From positions 296,413 to 360,412 of the forward strand of contig WRPI01000002.1 of the NCBI GenBank assembly GCA_009773395.1: a stretch of DNA of 64,000 nucleotides, written 5' to 3'. Each line of letters opens with the position of its first letter. Positions within the stretch are counted from its first letter, which is position 1. The notes beneath the pieces were generated by a model. It worked only from the letters and a program-made list of their open reading frames with translations. It was not told the DNA's origin and searched no databases. The DNA is from Hyphomonadaceae bacterium. Its GTDB lineage: Bacteria; Pseudomonadota; Alphaproteobacteria; Caulobacterales; Aquidulcibacteraceae. Of the stretch, positions 55,420 through 62,821 are shown one piece after another. Position numbers and translations under genes: made by a program.

Positions 55420-55516
55420 TTGCAGCTCCCAAATTATTCTGCTAACTTCAAGCATCATTTGGGCATAACTATGGCAAAGACTTGACGAGGCGGCATTTTG
55501 TTTTACTAGAGCAAGA

Positions 55517-55987
55517 ATGGCACATTTCGCAATCCAATTTGGCAAAACAATTCACGGCAAACAATATAAAGAGCGCCCCAGCGTTTATGGTATTTGCTTA
55601 GGCGAGGGTGGCAAAATCGCCATTGCCCGCATTGGTGACAAGAACCACCATCATTATGACCTTCCAGGTGGTGGCATCGAAAGCGAAGAAAGCGACCCCG
55701 AAGCCCTTATACGTGAATTTGAAGAAGAAGTTGGCATTCCAATTTGGCCCTTGCGCCAAATGGGTCGCGCTGGCCAATATTGGATAAATGAAACAGTGCC
55801 AGTTAATTCACTTGCCAGTTTTTACGAAGTTGAAATTACTGGCGGCATCATTCGGCCAACTGAACCAGATCACACCTTGGTTTGGATGTCGGTTGAAGAC
55901 GCAGTCAAAAAAGTGCGCCACGATAGCCACGCTTGGGCGATTTTATCGTGGGACAGAGAGCGCTATTGGGACGCGCAGGGGCGCTGA
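55517..55987 (+). CDS. Nudix hydrolase
   Basis: 156 residues. The complete Nudix box GGIESEESDPEALIREF, then EEEVGI, fits Gx5Ex7REUxEExGU exactly, so a metal-dependent hydrolase of nucleoside-diphosphate derivatives is expected. It is preceded by LPGGG and followed by a short C-terminal helix. The substrate cannot be told. It is convergent with the broken SMP-30 gene, with stops one base apart. GAGCAAG lies near the start. Confidence 0.9.
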   Translation: MAHFAIQFGKTIHGKQYKERPSVYGICLGEGGKIAIARIGDKNHHHYDLPGGGIESEESDPEALIREFEEEVGIPIWPLRQMGRAGQYWINETVPVNSLASFYEVEITGGIIRPTEPDHTLVWMSVEDAVKKVRHDSHAWAILSWDRERYWDAQGR

Positions 55988-55988
55988 A

Positions 55989-56901
55989 TCATTGCTGATG
56001 CGCGAGTTTTAATCCCGCAATTGGGCTTCTGGTTTTCAATAAATGTTTTGCGTTCAAGCTGCCAATATATAAATCGCGCATATCTTCGCCGCCCCAAGTC
56101 ACATTGGTGGGTGAATGAAGCTGGTTTCCACTTGGGTCACAGGCAATTGTCACGAGGTTTTCATCGGGAGTTATGGCGACGATTTTATTCGCGCCTGGTA
56201 AAGTTACCCATAAATTACCTTCCACATCAATGCCGCAACCATCGGGATAGCCAACATGTTGCATTATGAACCCCAAATGCTTGGTAAGGGCAGGGTCAGG
56301 CAGTTTTTTAGTGACCATCGCGTTGGGCAGGCGAAAACCCAATTTCGGGCCGTATTGACGGCGGCCTGAAAGGGCAGGAGCTTCGCCATCATAGGCAATT
56401 TCAAAGCGCATAATATTGCAGGCGCTGGTTTGGCAACAATAAAGATATTTCCCATCCGCCGATAATGCCAAGCCATTGGGGAAACACAGGTTTTCGGCCA
56501 ATATTTGCGAACTGCCATCGGGCCGCACCACATAAATAAAGCCATCGTCGCGGCCATCAAGCGCGTTCATCCAAACTGGCGCGCTGGTTTCCTACTTCGG
56601 TTGCCAATATTTCGCGGGTCTGGGTAATTGGATCAAAACTTTCCAACGGCCCGGCGACGCCATCATAAATGCCAAAATTGGCAATAATGATTTTGCCGTC
56701 CTTGGTCGCATTAATGCCATTGGTCGCACCAGTTTTTGTGCCAAGTTCGGTAAAGCTGGCATCACCATGAATTTGCACCACCGCGCAATTATGGCAAGAC
56801 GCATAAACCCGCCCATCATCAAAAACCACTACGTCTTCGGGTCTGTCAATGCCAATTGCGATTTTGGTGAAGGAAGAAAGGGGCATGGGGGAAAGGGGCA
56901 T
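55989..56901 (-). pseudogene. SMP-30/gluconolactonase-like gene, frameshifted
   Basis: The upstream frame (56901-56557) gives the N-terminal blades RPEDVVVFDDGRVYASCHN and ATNGINATKDGKIIIANFG, then runs out after EVGNQ. The downstream frame continues APVWMNALDGRDDGFIYVV through NGLALSADGKYLYCCQTSA and GYPDGCGIDVEGNLWVT to 55989. Joining them needs two extra bases in the CGCGC tract at about 56576-56581, meaning one GC unit was lost. The whole would be about 300 residues of six-bladed lactonase, close to the family length. It is either a disrupted gene or a sequence error. Confidence 0.8.
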
Positions 56902-57072
56902 GATGGTCTCACTGGAAAATTACTTCGCCAGTGAAACAAGCTTATGTTTGAATGTCAATGAAGTTATTTTGCTGCGCCCGAATTTGACATAGTGCTAGTT
57001 TATGTAATTCATATCGGCGATTCGACTGGGCGTCCAAGGCCTCGAACCGCCCAAAATTCCGAAACAATTAGA

Positions 57073-57078
57073 AGGAGG
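57073..57078 (+). promoter_or_regulatory. Perfect Shine-Dalgarno (AGGAGG)
   Basis: AAGGAGGT with seven bases before the ATG at 57086 is the strongest ribosome site in this part of the window and fixes the start of the small gene. A TTGACA hexamer at 56984-56989 could be its -35 box, but no good -10 is spaced from it. Confidence 0.85.
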
Positions 57079-57085
57079 TAAATTC

Positions 57086-57268
57086 ATGGTTTACATGGAA
57101 AATGAAGGGGCGCTATTTCGCGGCCCGCGCGCTTACTACATGACAGAAGTCTTTAGCAAGCGCGACCAAATTTGGAAGCCCTATACTGGCATCAAATCCA
57201 AGCCCGGTTATTGGGGTAATGTCCTATCTCAAGAAGAATTAGAAACAGAATGGCCCGAAGCGCTATAA
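57086..57268 (+). CDS. Strongly translated 60-residue protein, unknown
   Basis: 60 residues, rich in aromatic and charged amino acids (RAYYMTEVFSKRDQIWKPY, ending ELETEWPEAL). No membrane helix, no cysteines and no known motif. The perfect Shine-Dalgarno sequence argues for abundant translation. It lies 31 bp before the HD hydrolase gene, probably in the same transcript. It is too short for confident family assignment. Confidence 0.75.
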   Translation: MVYMENEGALFRGPRAYYMTEVFSKRDQIWKPYTGIKSKPGYWGNVLSQEELETEWPEAL

Positions 57269-57299
57269 GTCCCGACGACTTAGAAAATTAGGAAAAAAT

Positions 57300-57842
57300 A
57301 TGAAACAAGAAACATCAAACACAGCACTAATATTAAATGCAATTGCCTTTGCCGCCCATAAACACAAAGACCAAAGGCGCAAAGACGTTGAGGCATCGCC
57401 CTATATCAACCACCCAATTGCCTTGGCAAATTGTTTGGCGAATGAAGCGGGCATAGAAGATATTGAAGTGCTTTGTGGCGCAATTCTCCATGATACCATT
57501 GAAGATACGCAGACCAGTGAACAAGAACTGATTGACGCTTTTGGCATCAATATCGCCAAAATAGTTGTCGAAGTCAGCGACGACAAATCGCTGCCCAAAG
57601 CGGTGCGCAAACAAGCGCAAATCGACCATGCGGCGCACATATCTGTAAATGCAAAATTAGTAAAATTGGCCGATAAAATCAGCAATTTGCGTGATATTAT
57701 TGCTTTTCCGCCCGCAAATTGGGACGCTGAACGCAAGCGATTATATTTTGAATGGGCCGCAATGGTTGTTGCCAATGTGCGCGGAACCAATGCTACGCTC
57801 GAAGCGATTTTTGATGGTTTGATGGCAAATAAGCCCGCTTAA
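57300..57842 (+). CDS. Small HD hydrolase of the SpoT/MESH1 type
   Basis: 180 residues consisting only of the RelA/SpoT-like HD hydrolase domain. Motifs are FAAHKHKDQRRKD, YINHPIALA, GAILHDTIEDTQ (the HD metal pair) and LVKLADKISNLRDI. This is the small alarmone hydrolase/MESH1 layout, which removes the 3'-pyrophosphate of (p)ppGpp or acts on NADPH in animals. It has no synthetase domain. AGGA lies upstream of the ATG. Activity is inferred from the motifs. Confidence 0.85.
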   Translation: MKQETSNTALILNAIAFAAHKHKDQRRKDVEASPYINHPIALANCLANEAGIEDIEVLCGAILHDTIEDTQTSEQELIDAFGINIAKIVVEVSDDKSLPKAVRKQAQIDHAAHISVNAKLVKLADKISNLRDIIAFPPANWDAERKRLYFEWAAMVVANVRGTNATLEAIFDGLMANKPA

Positions 57843-57914
57843 GATTAAATCAATTTAATTCACCTAACCGCATTGTAAGGTGAAAACACTTTCCGCAATT
57901 GCCAATAAAGTTGC

Positions 57915-58691
57915 ATGGGGAAATTGCTTTTAAGCATTGATAATAGACCAACAATGTTCGCGCGCTTCTTGGCGCGCGGCGCAAGCGCTGCTGTGGTTTT
58001 TATATTATTGGTATTGCTCAACCAAACCCAAGGCATTCACTTGCGGTTTCAACGTGACGACCAAATTGCAAATATTACGGTAGTAATAATCGAAGAAATA
58101 CCGATTCCAAAGCCAAAAATTTTGCCGCCGGAAAAGCTGAAAGAGAAGTTGGAAAAGCCGCAGCGTATCCGGATACCCAATATCCGCGATAGATTGCCAA
58201 AAAATGCGAACTTGCCGTCGATCGCTGTGCCAACACAAACACAGGCGCAAACGCAAATTACCCCTCGCATTGCGGCGAACGAAGCGCCGCCTGCGTCCGC
58301 CCAACCCACACCGACCCCAGCTCGTTCGGGGCTTGGGCGGGCATTGTGGTTGCAGGCTTGCGAGCGGGTTGATATCGCCGATAGGCCGCCTGATTGCCCA
58401 GTTACAGACCGCGCTCGCCGCGCCGTCGCCGCCGCCAGCGCGCCAAAATATAACCCAGAGCGTGTGCAGGGCCACAGCCGCGCCGAAATCAACGCCAAAA
58501 AATCGGCGGGCTGGCGAGATAGATGTGAAACCAATGACGGAAGGCGGGCATCCGTTTGCATGGCAATCGGGCGCACCCCAACCCAAGTGAAAACCCCCTA
58601 TGAAATCTGTATGGAATACGGCCTAAGCAATTGTCGCCCACCCTCAAGCAAATATGATGATCCAATTTTGGGTTTTGGCAGTCAGCAGTGA
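57915..58691 (+). CDS. Single-span protein with Pro-rich linker, unknown
   Basis: 258 residues. One N-terminal transmembrane helix (ASAAVVFILLVLLNQTQG) is followed by a charged Pro/Lys stretch (IPIPKPKILPPEKLKEKLEK) and a Gln/Thr/Pro linker. The C-terminal part holds several cysteines (WLQACERVD, PDCPV, CMEYGLSNCRPP) that could form periplasmic disulfides. The layout resembles TonB-like or envelope-spanning proteins, but no TonB domain is visible. The start could also be the ATG at 57954. Confidence 0.65.
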   Translation: MGKLLLSIDNRPTMFARFLARGASAAVVFILLVLLNQTQGIHLRFQRDDQIANITVVIIEEIPIPKPKILPPEKLKEKLEKPQRIRIPNIRDRLPKNANLPSIAVPTQTQAQTQITPRIAANEAPPASAQPTPTPARSGLGRALWLQACERVDIADRPPDCPVTDRARRAVAAASAPKYNPERVQGHSRAEINAKKSAGWRDRCETNDGRRASVCMAIGRTPTQVKTPYEICMEYGLSNCRPPSSKYDDPILGFGSQQ

Positions 58692-58741
58692 GAAGCCAAA
58701 AAAATAGGTTTTTGTCTGTTCGTGAGCTGCCAGCATTATGT

Positions 58742-58869
58742 CCTTCCCTTGAGGGAAGGTGGCACGCCGAAGGCGTGACGGAAGGGTGCTCGTGCCGCGA
58801 TAACAGAGATTGCCACTCGCCCAACCGCTTTCACCCTTCACCGCTACGCGGAGCTTCCCTCAAGGGAAG
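58742..58869. repeat. Palindromic repeat upstream of uvrB
   Basis: The left arm at 58743-58788 starts CTTCCCTTGAGGGAAGGTGG and ends GGAAGGGTG. The right arm at 58832-58869 is its near reverse complement, ending CTTCCCTCAAGGGAAG. The spacer is ~43 bp. The outer 16 bp, CTTCCCTTGAGGGAAG, is itself palindromic. It lies 85 bp before uvrB, in a 263-bp gap without genes. Its composition differs from the surroundings. Presumably a dispersed repeat; a regulatory role for uvrB is unproved. Confidence 0.75.
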
Positions 58870-58954
58870 CACTTAAGTTGTTCCATCACGGGAGGACGAC
58901 TTATAGGGCGATACACCTATTGCTTAATTCTTTTGTTGCCATTATGTTCTAGCG

Positions 58955-61180
58955 ATGCGCAAACCTGCTCCACTTCCAAAAACTTCGCCCGAGCAGGCCG
59001 CGCAAAATCGTGCTAATGCGGGGGCAGGTGAGGCGGCGCCGAATAAGTTTATTTATGATTTTGACTATGATTTATTAGATAGTCGCGGCAAAGAAGCGCC
59101 GCCGCAATGGGATCCGCACCGCGCGCAATTCCCGGATAAACTCGAAGGCGGCAAGAAATTTGAACTTGTTGCGCCTTATGAGCCAGCAGGGGACCAGCCG
59201 CAAGCAATAGAGGAATTGACCCAAGGCATAAAAGAAGGCGAGCAAAATCAGGTTTTGTTGGGGGTTACTGGCTCGGGCAAGACTTACACAATGGCGCAGG
59301 TGATTTCGCGGCTGCAACGGCCCGCTTTGATTTTGGCGCATAATAAAACTTTGGCTGCGCAATTATACGGTGAGTTTAAGGCGTTTTTCCCCAATAACGC
59401 GGTTGAATATTTTGTTTCTTATTATGATTATTACCAACCCGAAGCCTATGTGCCGCGCACCGATACTTATATCGAAAAAGAAAGCACGGTTAATGAGCAA
59501 ATCGACAGAATGCGCCATTCGGCAACGCGTTCATTATTGGAGCGTGACGATGTAATTATTGTCGCTTCGGTCTCGTGCATTTATGGCATCGGTTCGGTTG
59601 AATCTTATTCCAATATGGTGATTTCAGTTGAGGCGGGCGAAACTTGTGATTTAACCCAATTAACCCGCGAATTAGTGGCATTGCAATATAAACGTAATGA
59701 TATTGCCTTTACGCGCGGCACATTTCGACTGCGTGGTGATGCCATTGATATTTATCCTTCGCACCTTGAAGATAGCGCTTGGCGCATAAGTTTTTTTGGC
59801 GATGAGGTTGAAAAAATTATTGAATTCGACCCATTGACAGGCAAAAAAACCGATGAATTCAAAAATGTAAAAATCTATGCCAATAATCACTATACTTTGC
59901 CACGCCCTGCGCTTTCGGCGGCAATGATAAAAATCAAAAATGAGATGACTGCGCGTGTCGATTGGCTTGAAAAAAATGGTCAATTGATTGAAGCGCAACG
60001 GATTAATGAACGGGTGAAGTTTGATTTAGAAACCATGATGGCAACTGGTTTTTGTTCGGGCATTGAAAATTATTCGCGTTATTTAACTGGGCGCGCACCC
60101 GGTGAGCCGCCGCCGACTTTGTTTGAATATTTGCCGCAAAATGCACTTATATTTGTCGATGAAAGCCATGTTTCAATTCCGCAAATTGGCGCAATGTTCA
60201 AAGGCGATTATGCCCGTAAACGCACTTTGTCCGAATATGGTTTTCGATTGCCAAGCTGTATGGACAACCGCCCATTAAGGTTTGAAGAATGGGACGCAAT
60301 GCGCCCACAAACCGTGTTTGTTTCGGCAACCCCGGGCCCGTGGGAATTGGGGCGCACCGAGGGGGTGTTTACCGAGCAAGTTATCCGCCCAACTGGCCTT
60401 ATTGATCCGCCAGTCGAAGTGCGGCCTGTCCAGGCCCATGGCAGAACCCAAGTTGATGATTGCCTTGAAGAATGCCGCCTTGCAGTTGAAAATGGCCACC
60501 GCGTTCTGCTTACCACGCTGACCAAAAAAATGGCCGAGGATTTGACCGATTATCTGTTCGAACAGGGTCTTAAAGTTCGCTATATGCACTCTGACGTTGA
60601 AACCATTGAACGCATTGAAATTATTCGTGATTTACGCAATGGCGTTTTTGATATTTTGGTGGGCATCAATTTATTGCGCGAGGGTCTGGATATTCCTGAA
60701 TGTGGCTTGGTTTGTATTTTGGATGCCGATAAAGAAGGATTTTTGCGCTCGCAAACTTCATTGATACAAACCATTGGCCGCGCCGCGCGTAATGCCGAGG
60801 CCAAAGTTATTCTTTATGCTGATAAAATAACAGGCTCCATGGAACGGGCAATGGCGGAGACCACAAGGCGCCGCGACAAACAAATGGCGCATAATATTCT
60901 ACATAATATCACGCCAAAAACCATAAAATCCGAAGTTAAGGACATTATGGAACAAGTCTATGGACAAAGCGCCGAAAGCAAAGCCAAACGCGCCAATTTC
61001 GCCCGCGATGAGAAAATTGAAGCCGCCAAAATCGCTAAATCGGGTGGGCATAATATCCGCGCAGTTATCGCCGATCTAGAAAAAAGAATGCGCGCCGCCG
61101 CCGAAGAATTGGAATTTGAAGAAGCAGCAAAATTACGCGATGAAATCCATGAATTGGAAAGGGTGGAGTTGGAGATGTAA
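58955..61180 (+). CDS. uvrB: Excinuclease ABC subunit B
   Basis: The damage-verifying helicase-like subunit of nucleotide-excision repair. Walker A is GVTGSGKT (103-110). The beta-hairpin YYDYYQPEAYVP follows, with RTDTYIEKESTVN after it. Helicase motifs include VDESHVSIPQIG and the family block DILVGINLLREGLDIPE. A UVR motif is at the extreme C-terminus (AAKLRDEIHELERVELEM). About 60 extra N-terminal residues are common in alphaproteobacterial UvrB. It is convergent with cysK without a gap. Confidence 0.97.
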   Translation: MRKPAPLPKTSPEQAAQNRANAGAGEAAPNKFIYDFDYDLLDSRGKEAPPQWDPHRAQFPDKLEGGKKFELVAPYEPAGDQPQAIEELTQGIKEGEQNQVLLGVTGSGKTYTMAQVISRLQRPALILAHNKTLAAQLYGEFKAFFPNNAVEYFVSYYDYYQPEAYVPRTDTYIEKESTVNEQIDRMRHSATRSLLERDDVIIVASVSCIYGIGSVESYSNMVISVEAGETCDLTQLTRELVALQYKRNDIAFTRGTFRLRGDAIDIYPSHLEDSAWRISFFGDEVEKIIEFDPLTGKKTDEFKNVKIYANNHYTLPRPALSAAMIKIKNEMTARVDWLEKNGQLIEAQRINERVKFDLETMMATGFCSGIENYSRYLTGRAPGEPPPTLFEYLPQNALIFVDESHVSIPQIGAMFKGDYARKRTLSEYGFRLPSCMDNRPLRFEEWDAMRPQTVFVSATPGPWELGRTEGVFTEQVIRPTGLIDPPVEVRPVQAHGRTQVDDCLEECRLAVENGHRVLLTTLTKKMAEDLTDYLFEQGLKVRYMHSDVETIERIEIIRDLRNGVFDILVGINLLREGLDIPECGLVCILDADKEGFLRSQTSLIQTIGRAARNAEAKVILYADKITGSMERAMAETTRRRDKQMAHNILHNITPKTIKSEVKDIMEQVYGQSAESKAKRANFARDEKIEAAKIAKSGGHNIRAVIADLEKRMRAAAEELEFEEAAKLRDEIHELERVELEM

Positions 61181-62158
61181 TTACAGCCAATCCGCCACTG
61201 GCAGGCCTTTTTCGCGCAAAAATTCGGGGTTGAATATTTTGCTGGCGTAGCGATTGCCATAATCACAAAGCACCGTGACAATGGTCTTCCCGGGGCCAAG
61301 TTCGCGCGCTAATTTCATCGCGCCAACAATGTTCACACCAGTCGAGCCGCCCATCACAAGGCCCTCATTCTTGACCAAATCAAAAACCACGGGCAACCAT
61401 TCTTCGTCGCTCACTTGGAAAGCATGGTCAATTTGCACGCCCTCAAGATTGGCGGTTATGCGGCCTTGGCCTATGCCTTCGGTGATTGATGTGCCGCTTG
61501 ATGCGAGTTCGCCATTTTTGTAATATTCATACAATGCCGCACCCATTGGGTCGGCGAGGCCAATTTGTAGCTTGCTGTTTTGCGATTTTAGATACATTGA
61601 TACCCCGCCTAATGTCCCGCCCGAGCCAACAGCGCAAATAAAACCATCAATTTTGGCAGAGGTTTGCGCCCAAATTTCGGGGCCAGTGCCTTCAATATGG
61701 GCTTGGCGGTTAGCGACATTATCAAACTGATTGGCCCAAAAAGCCCCAGTTTCCTCGGCCAAGCGCCCCGAATAGCGCACATAATTGTTGGGGTTGGAAT
61801 ATGGCGCAGCATCAACTTCAATCAATTCAGCCCCAAATATTTTGATGGCGTCCTTCTTTTCTTGGCTTTGGGTACGCGGGATAACAATTTGGCACTTGTA
61901 ACCCAAAGCATTGGCAACCATTGCAAGTCCAATTCCAGTATTGCCCGCCGTGCCTTCAACAATTGTGCCGCCTTTTTTGAGAAGCCCGCGCCGCTCGGCA
62001 TCAAGTATAATCCATAGTGCCGCGCGGTCTTTTACTGATTGACCAGGGTTCAAAAACTCACACTTGCCATAAATCTCACACCCCGTGGCCTCACTTGCGG
62101 CGTTGAGGCGGAGGAGGGGCGTATTGCCGATTAGGTCGGTGATGGATTTGGCTGTCAT
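61181..62158 (-). CDS. cysK: Cysteine synthase (O-acetylserine sulfhydrylase)
   Basis: A PLP enzyme making cysteine from O-acetylserine and sulfide. PLP-binding Lys43 is in NPGQSVKDRAAL. The phosphate-binding loops are EGTAGNTGIGLAM and VGSGGTLGG. The length of 325 fits CysK-type enzymes. The final residues (LPVADWL) do not show the Ile that binds serine acetyltransferase. No cysE is nearby. Confidence 0.9.
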   Translation of the reverse strand: MTAKSITDLIGNTPLLRLNAASEATGCEIYGKCEFLNPGQSVKDRAALWIILDAERRGLLKKGGTIVEGTAGNTGIGLAMVANALGYKCQIVIPRTQSQEKKDAIKIFGAELIEVDAAPYSNPNNYVRYSGRLAEETGAFWANQFDNVANRQAHIEGTGPEIWAQTSAKIDGFICAVGSGGTLGGVSMYLKSQNSKLQIGLADPMGAALYEYYKNGELASSGTSITEGIGQGRITANLEGVQIDHAFQVSDEEWLPVVFDLVKNEGLVMGGSTGVNIVGAMKLARELGPGKTIVTVLCDYGNRYASKIFNPEFLREKGLPVADWL

Positions 62159-62296
62159 TAGAGATATCTATCTCAAATTCCCTAAAGTTCAAGCCATGGT
62201 TTGACAGCAAATAGCGTGGCACTTTGACAATCATGTATATGCATCTTACATAACGCGCGCGCATCAGGAAATATCGTTGTTAGAGGCCGTTAATCA

Positions 62297-62821
62297 GTGC
62301 AAAATCGACACTCAAATTTCGGTCTATTTGGCAAGAGCCTAGTTTGGTTGGTATATTTGGCATATATCGTCGCGTTTTTGACCATAAGTATCAATGTATT
62401 TTCTGACCTTGCTGCATCAATGTATTGGGTATCTTTGATTGAACCGCTTTTTAAGCTGAGAGTTTCAAATTTGTTCAAACATGCATTTGAAACAACTATG
62501 CTTCCGGGGCCCAATCTAATTTTAATGGCGGCATATCCCTTCAAGTCGTGGGTTCTGGGTTTATTATCCAACGCGCCAGCGCTTGTAGGAACGATTTCTG
62601 TTGGCTTAATTTTTCGAAAAATTGTCAGAAAACTTTGCATCAAACAACTTGTATCTTTTATTGGTTCGTTGATTGTTTTCCAAATCACAATGCGCACTTG
62701 GGGTCAAGTATTGCCTTTCCCTGCAATTCCAAATGGAATTATAATTTGCACGGTGACAGCCGGTTATGTCGGATTCTGGTCATGGTTCGCTTTTTGGCGC
62801 AAGAACAAGAAATTAACTTAA
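62297..62821 (+). CDS. Small membrane protein, unknown
   Basis: 174 residues from a GTG at 62297, with about four hydrophobic segments and a Lys-rich C-terminus. Codon use is acceptable, but the frame has no clear ribosome site. AGAGG lies about eleven bases before the GTG. It overlaps the end of the phosphofructokinase gene by four bases. The 138 bp before it contain nothing notable. It could be an unannotated real gene of a local type; confidence is limited. Confidence 0.5.
   Translation: MQNRHSNFGLFGKSLVWLVYLAYIVAFLTISINVFSDLAASMYWVSLIEPLFKLRVSNLFKHAFETTMLPGPNLILMAAYPFKSWVLGLLSNAPALVGTISVGLIFRKIVRKLCIKQLVSFIGSLIVFQITMRTWGQVLPFPAIPNGIIICTVTAGYVGFWSWFAFWRKNKKLT

Noticed and set aside
56984-57012. 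Full sigma-70 promoter before the 60-residue gene
   Set aside because: The TTGACA is perfect, but no acceptable -10 hexamer lies 16-18 bases away, so only the ribosome site is called.
58489-59016. Frames across the repeat before uvrB
   Set aside because: They overlap the 57915 gene or uvrB antisense or out of frame and consist largely of the repeat.
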